Assembly (NCBI GenBank): GCA_002238525.1
Contig: MPMN01000001.1
Location: forward strand, 79,004-143,003
Length of the DNA: 64,000 nt
Direction of reading: 5' to 3'
Source: Flavobacteriaceae bacterium bin25
GTDB lineage: Bacteria > Bacteroidota > Bacteroidia > Flavobacteriales > Flavobacteriaceae
Shown here piece after piece: positions 55,338 to 64,000 of this stretch (position 1 is the stretch's first letter; each line of letters begins with the position of its first letter). The notes under the pieces were generated by a model, which did no database searches, had not been told where the DNA came from, and worked only from the letters and a program-made list of their open reading frames with translations. The translations under genes and the position numbers were made by a program.

Positions 55338-58073
55338 TCAAAACTCTTTGATGTCTTGAATCAATTGCTGAATCTTTTTCTGGGTATCGACTTTTTTCTC
55401 CTTTTCTCTTTTGATGATGCTGACCGGAGCGTTTTCCAAAAATCTTGTGTTTTTCAATTTGCTTTCGATCGAATCCAAAAAACTGTGAAGCCGGAAAAAT
55501 TCATTTTCTGTTTTTTTGATAAAATGTTTTTCTTCATCTGATTGGGAAGAAGCAATCAATCCCCTAAGATAATTTCTTATTGCTTCTTTGGAATCACCAA
55601 TATTTTTTTTTGGTGATGGTGTCCTATTTTGGTTTGAAATATGGGCGATCCAAAATCTAAATGTATCCACACTAAGAGTTAGTCCTTCTTGGGGTTCGGG
55701 TTTGCTTGTATCCATAGTAAGATATCCAATTTTTTCAATACAATCTCCAAATAAGTCTAAATAAATAAGAGGTTCATTTTTTGATGCCACTGGAGCAATC
55801 TGATGGACTCTTAAAGGAGAAGTAAAGGGAATGTTATGTTGCTTTCTTAGGTTTCTAAATCCCGTTATGATTTGTTTTACCAAGTGGAAATTATCAAGAC
55901 AATTCGCATCAAACTCAGCTGACTCTGGCCAAGTTGCATGAATCAAAGTCGGAGCTTTTTTTATGAGTTGACTATTGATTTCTTCAGTGATAAAGGGCAT
56001 AAATGGATGCATTATTCGTATTAGCTTTTCAAATAATTCCTTCACTTTATCCACAACTTCGGAAGAAATAGGAGCTCCATATTTTGGTTTAATAATCTCT
56101 AAAAACCAGGAACAATAATCTTCCCACACCAATTTGTAAGTAATCATCAAGGCATCGGATATTCTATAACGCTCAAAAGCGAGGTTTATCTGTCCAAGAG
56201 CCTGGAAAAATCGATTTTCAAACCAATATAGTGCTTGGAGTTGAGCTTTGGTGGGTTGGGTTATTGCATTTCCATTCCAGCTTTTTATTAACCTAAAAGC
56301 ATTCCAAATTTTATTGGAAAAATTTTTTCCTTGTCTGCAAAGTTTTTCATTGAAGAGCAAATCATTTCCTGCACTTGTAGATAACATTAGCCCTACTCTC
56401 ACACCATCTGCTCCATAGGTTCCAATCAAATTGTTGGGATCAGGAGAATTGCCGAGTTGTTTGGACATTTTTCTTCCCAGATGATCGCGGACCAATCCTG
56501 TTAAAAACACGTTATGGAAAGGCTTTTCTTCACGGAATTCGAATCCCGAGACAATCATCCTAGCCACCCAAAAAAATAGAATGTCTGGCCCTGTGACCAA
56601 AGCGGTCGTGGGGTAGTAATAGTTAATTTCTGGATTTTGTGGCTTTCTAATCCCATCAAATACAGAAATTGGCCATAGCCAAGAGGAAAACCAAGTATCT
56701 AGTACATCAGGGTCTTGGGTCAAATCGGATTCTCTAAGGGATGGGTTTTTAGAGATTTCTTGCGCCTTTTTTAGGGCCTGAGTTTTAGATTTGGCTACCA
56801 CAAAAGAATCCTTATTTTTTCCATAATAGTACACTGGAATGCGATGTCCCCACCAAAGTTGTCTTGAAATATTCCAATCTCGAATATTTTCCATCCAGTA
56901 TTTGTAGGTATTGAGAAATTTTTTGGGATATAGTTTGATGTCTTCTTCCAAGACTGCTTTTAGTGCTGGTTGAGCTAATTCCTCCATTTTTAAGAACCAT
57001 TGTTCAGATACTTTTGGCTCAATAATTGCTCTGGTTCGTTCAGATTTGCCCACATTTGTGGTATAATTTTCTGCTTTCACTAGTTTTCCCAATTTGGTGA
57101 GCTCTTCAATGATTTTATGACGAACTACAAATCGGTCTTGATTTTCATAGTGAAGTCCTAATGCATTCAATGTACCGTCTTGATTAAAGATGTCTAAGAA
57201 CTCTAATTGATGTTTTTCCCCCAGTTCTTTGTCGTTGGGGTCATGAGCTGGGGTAACCTTAAGACACCCTGTTCCAAATTCTTTATCAACATAGGAGTCT
57301 GAAATGATTGGTATTTCTCGATTAGCAATAGGTACGATGGCTGTTTTACCAACAAAAGAAGCGTAACGCCTATCTTGGGGATGTACACACAATGCAGTAT
57401 CTCCTAGTATCGTTTCTGGTCGAGTAGTAGCTATTGTAAGATATTTAGGAGAACCTTTGATTGGGTAGTTCAGGTAATACAATTTACCTTTTATTTCTTC
57501 ATATTGAACTTCTTCATCAGAAAGAGTTGTTTGAGCTTGGGGATCCCAGTGGACCATTCGGTACCCTTTATAGATCAATCCCTTGTTGTATAGGTCAATA
57601 AAGACATCAATAACTGAAGCACTCAAGGACTCATCTAGAGTAAACTTGGTTCGTTTCCAGTCACAACTGCATCCGATTTTTTGTAGCTGATCCAGTATTT
57701 TACCGCCATATTTTTTGGTCCACTGCCAAGCATAATCTATGAATTGCTCTCTGGTTAGATTTGACTTAGAGATCCCTTTTTCCTCTAGCCATTTAACCAC
57801 TTTCGCTTCTGTGGCAATCGAAGCATGATCTGTCCCTGGAACCCAACAAGCATTATATCCCAAGAGACGAGCTCTTCGGATCAAAATATCTTGGAGGGTA
57901 TTATTAAGCATATGGCCCATATGTAAAGCACCTGTAACATTTGGAGGAGGAATCAAAATGGTATAGGCTTTTTTCTTAGGATCTACATAAGAGTCAAACA
58001 GATTATTGTCCAAATAGTATTGGTACCATTTCTTTTCTATTTTGGACGGGTCAAATTTGGATGTAATCTTCAT
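55338..58073 (-). CDS. valS: Valyl-tRNA synthetase
   Basis: 911 aa class I synthetase that charges tRNA-Val and edits threonine. The HIGH motif is in PPPNVTGALHMGHMLNN near residue 50. The editing domain (about 195-330) has TIATTRPETILGDTALCVHP. The KMSKS loop reads KMSKQLGNSPDP near residue 540, and DILFFWVARMIVSGFEF is characteristic of ValS. The anticodon-binding domain and a C-terminal coiled coil (about 850-911, KLKNTRFLENAPVSIIKREK) complete it. Length is normal for Bacteroidota. It converges with the galactan locus (125 bp from the GH2 stop), which marks the right limit of that locus. Confidence 0.97.
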   Translation of the reverse strand: MKITSKFDPSKIEKKWYQYYLDNNLFDSYVDPKKKAYTILIPPPNVTGALHMGHMLNNTLQDILIRRARLLGYNACWVPGTDHASIATEAKVVKWLEEKGISKSNLTREQFIDYAWQWTKKYGGKILDQLQKIGCSCDWKRTKFTLDESLSASVIDVFIDLYNKGLIYKGYRMVHWDPQAQTTLSDEEVQYEEIKGKLYYLNYPIKGSPKYLTIATTRPETILGDTALCVHPQDRRYASFVGKTAIVPIANREIPIISDSYVDKEFGTGCLKVTPAHDPNDKELGEKHQLEFLDIFNQDGTLNALGLHYENQDRFVVRHKIIEELTKLGKLVKAENYTTNVGKSERTRAIIEPKVSEQWFLKMEELAQPALKAVLEEDIKLYPKKFLNTYKYWMENIRDWNISRQLWWGHRIPVYYYGKNKDSFVVAKSKTQALKKAQEISKNPSLRESDLTQDPDVLDTWFSSWLWPISVFDGIRKPQNPEINYYYPTTALVTGPDILFFWVARMIVSGFEFREEKPFHNVFLTGLVRDHLGRKMSKQLGNSPDPNNLIGTYGADGVRVGLMLSTSAGNDLLFNEKLCRQGKNFSNKIWNAFRLIKSWNGNAITQPTKAQLQALYWFENRFFQALGQINLAFERYRISDALMITYKLVWEDYCSWFLEIIKPKYGAPISSEVVDKVKELFEKLIRIMHPFMPFITEEINSQLIKKAPTLIHATWPESAEFDANCLDNFHLVKQIITGFRNLRKQHNIPFTSPLRVHQIAPVASKNEPLIYLDLFGDCIEKIGYLTMDTSKPEPQEGLTLSVDTFRFWIAHISNQNRTPSPKKNIGDSKEAIRNYLRGLIASSQSDEEKHFIKKTENEFFRLHSFLDSIESKLKNTRFLENAPVSIIKREKEKKVDTQKKIQQLIQDIKEF

Positions 58074-58403
58074 TTGAAGGAATCAGTGCCACAAAAAATT
58101 GCGTACACAAAAGTAATTTCCTTGACTTCAAAAATTGGGGAAATTTGCAAAGCAATAATAAAAACTGCCACTAAGGCAGAGAGTGCCGTTAACAATGTAG
58201 GTTCCCATATTTTGATTCAAACTTTCTGCAAAATAGAAATTTTAAATTTTTCGAATTTTTTGGTTGGCTTTTGCTTTTATGATTAGTAGAGAGAACTTCA
58301 ATTCTTGGGGCTTTTCATCCAAGCCTCCGAAGGTCTTTATTTGATGTAGACCTTGTATCAAAATAGCATACTGGTTAGTCCTTGTTGTTGATTTTGGTGT
58401 GTA

Positions 58404-58455
58404 ATTGAAAATCTTATCCTAAAGTTGTATTAATGGATTTACTCTAGGCCTTATA
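58404..58455 (+). repeat. Short dispersed repeat, copy 3
   Basis: Reads AATTGAAAATCTTATCCTAA, AGTTGTATTAATGG, then TTACTCTAGG. It is slightly diverged from copies at 15055-15106 and 36586-36634; the left flank TTGAAAATC is shared with copy 2. The 3-prime arm ends GGCC instead of GGAT, so the inverted-repeat ends are weaker. Confidence 0.65.
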
Positions 58456-58460
58456 GAAAA

Positions 58461-58610
58461 TTAGACCTCTTGGTTTATAACCTCAGGGCCATCAATGAGT
58501 GGTTTAGATGGAAAATATAGGGGTAGAGCGTTTTCAATTTCCGGCAATTTCAATTTAGGATTGTCAGGATGTATAGGTTGTTTTATGATTTCTATCTCAA
58601 AGTGCCACAT
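58461..58610 (-). CDS. Possible small protein or gene remnant, unknown
   Basis: 49 codons from an ATG (A at 58610) reading MWHFEIEIIKQPIHPDNPKL and onward through LPEIENALPLYF to INQEV and stop. The proline-rich, evenly mixed composition looks more like real protein than chance, but there is no recognised family, neighbour link or clear ribosome-binding site. It could be the end of a lost gene. Confidence 0.2.
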   Translation of the reverse strand: MWHFEIEIIKQPIHPDNPKLKLPEIENALPLYFPSKPLIDGPEVINQEV

Positions 58611-58873
58611 CGCTATAGGGATAGAACAATTCTAAAAGTTATCTCTGTTCAAACCTTGATTTTGAGGGGGTTTGATCAATGAAAGAAAACCCTAAAAGAA
58701 AGATTTATAAAGCTATAGAATGTTTATTTCCAGAGTTGGACTATACGGTAAGTAGTACCATAATCAGTTGTTGATAAACTTGAGATAAATCAAATTTTGC
58801 TATAAATCGCAAAGCAGATTTCAATCAGTCTCCCACATCAATTTTGAGCAAGTTCGAGGTTAAAGAACTTGGG

Positions 58874-60232
58874 TTAACCGAAGAGAGGTTGGAGAGTAAA
58901 ATTGAATTTCAACATTCGACTTTTACGCTCAACCACAATTCTTAATTTTTGTCCAGGCTTTTTTTGTAGGCGATGTATAATTTCAGAGATTTTCATTTTT
59001 GAAACCGAAGATCCATTGATTCGCTTTAAAATATCTCCAGGCTGAACTCCCGCCTTTTCTGCAGGTGAATGAGGTCGAACTTCAAAAATTTCAATCACAG
59101 GGACCAGTTCCAATTTAAATTGCGGTTGTAAAAAAACCTCAATCCCCGAAACTTGGTTTTCTTCAGATCTTTTTACCCCCAAATTATTGGTGATCTGTTT
59201 TCTTGTCAATTCCACTCCATTATGTTGGATTTCTAATCCACTCATATTATAGTAAAAAGGCTGAATTTTGCGCTTAAGCGATCTTAAGTAAAGTCTTTTG
59301 CTACGATAATCATAAGTCACTCTAAAGCGTTTCAGAATTTCTCCTCCTATACTTCCGATGCGACCATCTGACCTAGAAAGATGTTCTAAACTCTGTAGAT
59401 TAGGATAAGCCACTTTCACCCCATTAAAGGTTTTGTCTCCCAAGCTAATGGAAGCGATTTTACCTCTTTGTCCATAAATGTTTCCATTGATAGCACGCCC
59501 CAAAAAATCTTCGAAAGTTGGCTTGACAATAGATATATTACCTAATTCAGGAAATAACCAGACGGAATCACCAGAACCGCTATCAACTAAAAACTTACCC
59601 TTAATGGGTTGATCTGGACTGAGTTTCCCTTTTATGTGGATATAAGGTTTGTTTTCTTCAATCTCCAGAGGTAGCTCATAACATCTGGAACAAAAATTTT
59701 TCCGTTTATTTTCAAAATTCAAGAATTTTAATTGTTGGGAGTCATACTTGACTGTAATCAAGCAACTTGAAAATAAAGAGGATCCTATAATACCATCAAT
59801 TTGCGTGCCCATTCTTCTAGCAAATTCAAACTCGGTTTCATCAATCAGAAAAATTGTTTGTTGTTTAGCAACAAGGTGCTTGATTTTTAAGGTGTTTTCA
59901 ATGGTGATATGGGCAGTAACCGGATCACCTTCACCTAAACCTTGTAGAAGAATTTTTTGAGCATTTTCTAGATGTGGGTTTATAATCTGGTTGTTGTTGA
60001 ATATAATAGTGGTATTGACTCCGGAATCTAAAAGAAAACGTAGTTTTTGTCCATTGACTTCAACCGGGAGTACAATCAGATTATTGATTAATTCAAATCT
60101 TACTACCTGTCGTTTTTTGTTATTGGAGAACTCAAAGTATCCGCCTTGTGAAGCCCATGCACACATAGTATAAGCTATGAAAGAAAAGACCAACAAGACT
60201 TTGGTGATTCGATGACTTACAAATTCCATCAT
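58874..60232 (-). CDS. Retropepsin-like aspartyl protease with C-terminal PDZ domain
   Basis: 452 aa with a signal peptide (about 1-28, ending CAWAS). Two Asp-Ser-Gly motifs, LRFLLDSGVNTTIIF (about 63-77) and GKFLVDSGSGDSVWLF (about 214-229), mark paired aspartyl-protease-like domains of the family usually annotated as retropepsin-like in Bacteroidota. A PDZ domain covers about 375-448 (VRPHSPAEKAGVQPGDILKR, INGSSVSKMKISEIIHRL). It is expected in the periplasm or on the envelope; its substrate is not known. A conserved CSRCYELPLEIEENKPYIHI lies between the two Asp motifs. It diverges from the aminotransferase gene with about 145 bp between starts. Confidence 0.88.
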   Translation of the reverse strand: MMEFVSHRITKVLLVFSFIAYTMCAWASQGGYFEFSNNKKRQVVRFELINNLIVLPVEVNGQKLRFLLDSGVNTTIIFNNNQIINPHLENAQKILLQGLGEGDPVTAHITIENTLKIKHLVAKQQTIFLIDETEFEFARRMGTQIDGIIGSSLFSSCLITVKYDSQQLKFLNFENKRKNFCSRCYELPLEIEENKPYIHIKGKLSPDQPIKGKFLVDSGSGDSVWLFPELGNISIVKPTFEDFLGRAINGNIYGQRGKIASISLGDKTFNGVKVAYPNLQSLEHLSRSDGRIGSIGGEILKRFRVTYDYRSKRLYLRSLKRKIQPFYYNMSGLEIQHNGVELTRKQITNNLGVKRSEENQVSGIEVFLQPQFKLELVPVIEIFEVRPHSPAEKAGVQPGDILKRINGSSVSKMKISEIIHRLQKKPGQKLRIVVERKSRMLKFNFTLQPLFG

Positions 60233-60378
60233 ATAAATAGCATATGCCTAACTATAGTATAATTTATAAAAAATTCTAATTCTAAAATAACCTACAACTT
60301 GAAATTGCAGCTAGAAATAAGACGGATAACTAGCAATTTAGTTGCAAAAATTATATCACTTTTGCCCAATATATTATT

Positions 60379-61575
60379 ATGCCCAGATTTTCCAATAAAG
60401 CGACAAAAATGGACTCTTCACCAATACGAAAGTTGGTGGGATATGCGTTAGATGCAAAAGCCCGTGGTATAGAAGTTTTACATTTAAATATCGGGCAACC
60501 AGATATTGCAGCTCCAGTGGAAGCAATGGAAAAAGTAGCCAACAATAACCTTAAAATGTTGCCCTACGGTCAATCAGAAGGTACTGAACAATATCGCCGT
60601 ACGCTATGCGATTACTATTCCTTACACCAAATTGAACTTAGCACTAAAGATATTATTGTTACAACAGGGTCTAGCGAAGCTCTAGTGTTTTGCTTCAATG
60701 TGATTTGTAATCCTAATGATCAGATAATTATTCCCGAACCATTTTACGCAAACTATAATGGATTTGCTCGGTCTTGTGACGTGGATGTGGTTCCTATAGT
60801 AGCCAAGTTCAAGGATGACTTTAAATTATTGCCGATACGAGCATTTGAAGAAAAAATAACCGAGCGAACTAAGGCAATTGTCCTTTGTAATCCAAATAAC
60901 CCAACAGGGTATGTATGTGGTAAAAAACATATTATTGGCTTGTGTGAGTTGGCAGTCAAACACGACATTTTTTTAATTGTTGATGAAGTGTATCGTGAAT
61001 TTATATATGATGGATCACCTCATTATTCTGTTATGGCTTCCAACAAATACCGTAATCATACCATTATGATCGATTCGGTATCAAAGAGATACAGTTTGTG
61101 TGGAGCAAGGGTAGGGTGTATTGTTTCTAGGAATCATGAGTTTTTGAGCCAGATTTTGAAATTTGCCCAACTCAGACTATCACCACCTACTTTGGCATTG
61201 ATAGCAAGCCATGCGGCCATAAAGTCTCCAAAGATCTATATTCAACAAGCAGTAGAGGAATATCGTTTACGAAAAGAATTACTAGTGGAGTGTCTAAGAA
61301 CTACTATCCCTGAGGCAAGAGTCGTTTCTCCACAAGGAGCTCTTTTTTGCATGGCTGAATTGCCCCTTGAGGATGCGGAGGATTTCTCAAGATATCTATT
61401 GACTAGTTTTTCTGACAACAACCAGACCGTGATGTTGGCTCCTGGAAGCGGGTTCTATTCTGACCACTCTTTAGGTAAAAAACAAATTCGTATTGCTTTC
61501 GTGTTGGATAGGAAAAAACTAAAAAGAGCCGTCGAAATCATTGCGAAAGGACTTGAAGTCTATAACAATCAATAA
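60379..61575 (+). CDS. Class I/II pyridoxal-phosphate aminotransferase
   Basis: 398 aa with the fold-type I signature: HLNIGQPDIAAPVEAMEKVA at the start, PYGQSEGTEQYRRTL, TTGSSEALVFCFNVICNPND, NPNNPTGYV, DEVYREFIYDG and the cofactor Lys near residue 236 in DSVSKRYSLCGARVG. The C-terminal KKQIRIAFVLD contains the conserved Arg that binds the substrate carboxylate. Closest by pattern to aspartate-type aminotransferases of subgroup I-gamma; the exact amino acid is not decidable from sequence. The murB start is 8 bp after its stop, so the two are co-transcribed. Confidence 0.93.
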   Translation: MPRFSNKATKMDSSPIRKLVGYALDAKARGIEVLHLNIGQPDIAAPVEAMEKVANNNLKMLPYGQSEGTEQYRRTLCDYYSLHQIELSTKDIIVTTGSSEALVFCFNVICNPNDQIIIPEPFYANYNGFARSCDVDVVPIVAKFKDDFKLLPIRAFEEKITERTKAIVLCNPNNPTGYVCGKKHIIGLCELAVKHDIFLIVDEVYREFIYDGSPHYSVMASNKYRNHTIMIDSVSKRYSLCGARVGCIVSRNHEFLSQILKFAQLRLSPPTLALIASHAAIKSPKIYIQQAVEEYRLRKELLVECLRTTIPEARVVSPQGALFCMAELPLEDAEDFSRYLLTSFSDNNQTVMLAPGSGFYSDHSLGKKQIRIAFVLDRKKLKRAVEIIAKGLEVYNNQ

Positions 61576-61583
61576 AACCTGTA

Positions 61584-62594
61584 ATGGGCTTGATTCAAAG
61601 GGATGTTTCGCTAAAAAGGTACAACAGTTTTGGTATCGAACATAAGGCTAGTTTTTTTTCAATGATTGAAAACCCCTCCGAACTCCCCAAGATTATTCAA
61701 CAGAACAAAACCAATGGTGTAATTATACTGGGAGGGGGTAGTAATATCTTGTTGACTAATGATTTGGAAGATAAGCTGGTCATCTATATGGCCAATAAAG
61801 GGATAGAAATTGTAGCCAAGAACAAAAAAAATGTTGAACTAGAAGTTCAAGGAGGAGAAAAATGGCATGATTTGGTGCTTTGGTCTTTGGAAAGAAATTT
61901 TGGAGGTCTCGAAAATCTAGCTCTAATTCCCGGTCAGGTAGGCGCGGCGCCTATTCAAAATATTGGAGCCTACGGGGTCGAATTAAAAAGAGTTTTTCTC
62001 TCTTGTAAAGCTTATGATTTGAAAAACCATAGGATAGTCAAGTTTGACAAAGAAGACTGCCGGTTTGAATATCGAAATTCGATATTCAAGGCCGAAAAGA
62101 AAAATCGATTCGTCATTTTGTCCGTAAGGCTAATACTGAATCTATTACCATACCACCAAATTGAATGCTCATATGGGAGTATTAAAAGTGAATTAAACAA
62201 CCAGGATCCCACAATCCATTCCGTTGCAAAAGCAGTCATAGCCATTCGCTCTAGAAAATTACCCGACCCAGAAAAAATAGGAAATGCCGGTAGTTTTTTT
62301 AAAAATCCTGTGGTCCCAGAACAAAAATTTTTGGAATTAAGTTCAAAATATCCTAAGATTCCTTTTTATGATGATCCCAGAGGAATTAAAATTCCGGCTG
62401 CATGGTTAATCGAGAAAGCCGGATTGAAAGGATATAAAAAGCAAGATGCCGGTGTACACCGCAATCAAGCCCTGGTTTTGGTCAATTATGGTAATGCTTC
62501 CGGGAGAGAAATCCTAGAATTAGCTCAGAAAATCAAACAAAAAATACATGATCTTTTTGGCATATCATTGAAAGAAGAAGTTCAGGTATTGTAA
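61584..62594 (+). CDS. murB: UDP-N-acetylenolpyruvoylglucosamine reductase
   Basis: 336 aa FAD enzyme that reduces UDP-GlcNAc-enolpyruvate to UDP-MurNAc, the second committed step of peptidoglycan synthesis. FAD-binding motifs GGGSNILLTND and NLALIPGQVGAAPIQNIGAYGVE are followed by the substrate-binding YRNSIFKAE. The catalytic Ser lies in GNAGSFFKNPVV, and the C-terminal IPAAWLIEKAGLKGYKKQDA leads to VHRNQALVLVNYGNASG. It is the type I (E. coli-like) form with the extra loop, of normal length. It follows the aminotransferase gene closely and converges on the next gene with an 18-bp gap. Confidence 0.96.
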   Translation: MGLIQRDVSLKRYNSFGIEHKASFFSMIENPSELPKIIQQNKTNGVIILGGGSNILLTNDLEDKLVIYMANKGIEIVAKNKKNVELEVQGGEKWHDLVLWSLERNFGGLENLALIPGQVGAAPIQNIGAYGVELKRVFLSCKAYDLKNHRIVKFDKEDCRFEYRNSIFKAEKKNRFVILSVRLILNLLPYHQIECSYGSIKSELNNQDPTIHSVAKAVIAIRSRKLPDPEKIGNAGSFFKNPVVPEQKFLELSSKYPKIPFYDDPRGIKIPAAWLIEKAGLKGYKKQDAGVHRNQALVLVNYGNASGREILELAQKIKQKIHDLFGISLKEEVQVL

Positions 62595-62612
62595 AGTAAA
62601 GTTTATTACTCT

Positions 62613-63410
62613 TCATTTTGTGGGCTTAATCTGCAAATTATAAGAATCCAATAATCCCGAATTGGGAAATTCTTTTTCGAGTAGATTCAAATATCTACTA
62701 GCTAAATCTTGATTTTGTTTTTTGATGTAGTGCTGAATCAATAATCCCAATGTGTCTTCTTTTCCCCAGCTTGGTCCATAAGCCATAGACGTGTTCTGGA
62801 AGGGTAAATCAAGGGCTTTTAATAATAGTGATTCGGTTTTTTTTCCTCCGCCAAATATTCTCGGAGTATAAAAATCAAATACAGCCTGGGCATAAACTGC
62901 TCTTGGATTGTTATTGTTCAATTGTATAGATTGTTTTAGATTTTTATTTAGACTTTTTCTATATCCTAAAAACTTGTGCTTCGGAACAAATTGAAAATTA
63001 AAGATTTTTATTAAGGCTAAAAGAGCCTGATTTTCAGAGTTTATTTCTTCTGTCCCTTCAAGAATATCCATGGCATATCTTATCCTGGTTTCACTTTTTG
63101 AGGGTTGCTGATTTCTGAGATAAAAAACAGAGTGTTTAAATATCAGATAAGATATCCAGTATTTTTTCTGACTTTCTAATTCAACCGACTCTTGAGTATT
63201 TAGTGCATATAAACTCCGCTCAAGAGATAAAAGTTCGGTATCATCATTATGAATCATCGCTTCCATAAATTCAGAATCTATTTTTGTTTCGATATAGGAT
63301 AAAAAAGACTCCATCGGACTTGATTCCTGTGCAATAGCAACAATAGAAAACGAGGGAGCATAGAAAATGAAAGCCCCGAAGATTGCAACAGTCCTACCTA
63401 AAACAACCAT
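62613..63410 (-). CDS. Secreted helical-repeat protein of unknown function
   Basis: 265 aa with a signal peptide (about 1-28, ending IVAIAQES). The rest is alpha-helical with TPR-like spacing (LNTQESVELESQKKYWISYL, PRAVYAQAVFDFYTPRIFGG, KKTESLLLKALDLPFQ, YLNLLEKEFPNSGLLDSYNL). The FYTPRIFGGGKK stretch looks like a conserved loop shared by a group of Bacteroidota TPR-like proteins, but I cannot name the family. It stands alone, converging with murB. No catalytic motif is visible; a scaffold role in the periplasm is the only reasonable guess. Confidence 0.7.
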   Translation of the reverse strand: MVVLGRTVAIFGAFIFYAPSFSIVAIAQESSPMESFLSYIETKIDSEFMEAMIHNDDTELLSLERSLYALNTQESVELESQKKYWISYLIFKHSVFYLRNQQPSKSETRIRYAMDILEGTEEINSENQALLALIKIFNFQFVPKHKFLGYRKSLNKNLKQSIQLNNNNPRAVYAQAVFDFYTPRIFGGGKKTESLLLKALDLPFQNTSMAYGPSWGKEDTLGLLIQHYIKKQNQDLASRYLNLLEKEFPNSGLLDSYNLQIKPTK

Positions 63411-64000
63411 ATCACTTTAAAATCTTGAAAAAGCATCTCTGACCTCTATGCGCAAGTTTATCATTTTATTTTGTAAGTACTTGTTAATCATCATTCCTGG
63501 GTTTTTAAAATATACTATGCACAACTTTTTTTACGTTTTCTTGATATCGTTTTCCTTTGAACATTCCATCATACTTGCAATCTGCTGATATTACAATTCT
63601 TCTCAATTAGTATAGATGGGATGCAAATTAGATGTTTCTCATAAAAAACTACAAATCAGCACTACACATATGAAAAAGTTACCCATTACCCATTACTTAT
63701 TCTATTAATCATTAAAATATACATATCAAAGGTTTAAAGAATTACTCATCTTTAATTTCTTGTGAAATAGGTACTCCTAACAAATACAATACATATGTAT
63801 GACAAACTTGCCTTAAGGTATCGTTGTGGTATTAGACATTGACCTATAGATGAACAAGTTATTTTATCCGAATTAGCTAGAGAATTATCCTGTGAATTTT
63901 GTATATATTTGTCCTATCAAATCTATGTTTTTCTTGTTGTTATGTCAATGAAGCGATTAGGTAAACTATGTGAAGTTATACCAAAGATTGATGGGCAGGC
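63411..64000. other. AT-rich end region without recognisable gene
   Basis: About 590 bp up to the window edge. It has a small direct repeat ACCCATT ACCCATT near 63685-63700 and several AT-rich stretches, but no open frame with a recognisable family, no RNA gene and no clear promoter. The promoter of the leftward gene at 62613-63410 should lie in its first 200 bp. Confidence 0.4.

Larger units (their letters stand above)
58074..58873. other. Intergenic region with a dispersed repeat and a possible small leftward frame
   Basis: About 800 bp. It contains copy 3 of the short repeat (58404-58455). A leftward frame of 49 codons (58610 to 58461) starting MWHFEIEIIKQPIHPDNPKL looks protein-like in composition, but it has no known family and may be the remnant of a larger gene. 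A plus-strand frame at 58020-58286 overlaps valS and looks spurious. Confidence 0.4.

Noticed and set aside
58020..58286. Rightward frame of 88 codons at the valS start
   Set aside because: Its first part is antisense to the valS N-terminus, and the rest is low-complexity with no recognisable motif.
1..64000. tRNA, rRNA or riboswitch genes
   Set aside because: I looked for tRNA T-loop patterns and conserved riboswitch cores by eye and found none. A covariance-model scan would be needed to exclude them.

Overview
The window comes from a low-GC member of the Bacteroidota. The signs are three SusC/SusD outer-membrane pairs, an ECF sigma / FecR anti-sigma pair, a one-protein hybrid two-component regulator, promoters of the TTTG-N19-TAnnTTTG type, weak ribosome-binding sites, and the conserved neighbourhoods pyrE-birA-rsfS-ftsH-cdsA-psd and PASTA/rluD/ddl/coaD. 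Class (Cytophagia or Flavobacteriia) cannot be fixed from the sequence alone.

Layout. 1-5.0 kb: a leftward susC/susD pair (susD cut by the window edge), preceded by a tandem duplication of about 450 bp in which each copy carries its own leftward promoter. 5.1-7.9 kb: mobile-element debris, namely an IS630-family element with intact 22-bp inverted repeats but a dead transposase, an IS1634-type fragment and a broken conjugative coupling-protein gene. 7.9-19.2 kb: a second uptake locus (sigma, FecR, SusC, SusD, an FG-GAP/ASPIC lipoprotein and a Gfo/Idh/MocA oxidoreductase pseudogene cut by an IS1634-type element). 20.6-34.2 kb: core genes (ribosomal protein bTHX, yaaA, rluD-like, PASTA protein, ddl, coaD, NUDIX, pyrE, birA, rsfS, ftsH, cdsA, psd), interrupted by a TdeIII-like restriction-modification pair and IS30/IS630 scraps. 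34.8-36.5 kb: a second restriction-modification pair with a zinc-binding HNH nuclease. 37.1-55.2 kb: a galactan utilisation locus. 55.3-64 kb: core genes again (valS, an aspartyl protease with a PDZ domain, an aminotransferase, murB, a helical-repeat secreted protein).

The galactan locus reads as one pathway. A hybrid two-component system senses the ligand in the periplasm. A SusC/SusD pair imports oligosaccharides. A surface lipoprotein binds glycan. A GH53 endo-beta-1,4-galactanase cuts the chain. A GH2 enzyme probably releases galactose, and GalT feeds it into the Leloir pathway. The galactokinase gene that should precede galT survives only as a degraded 3-prime tail, whose stop codon still overlaps the galT start.

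The most unusual signals are the duplicated promoter-leader unit in front of the first susC, the near-identical SusF-like modules shared between the galactanase and the neighbouring binding protein, the ABABAB repeat architecture of that binding protein, the decayed galK, and two short dispersed repeats with hairpin potential. No CRISPR array, rRNA, tRNA or prophage was seen.
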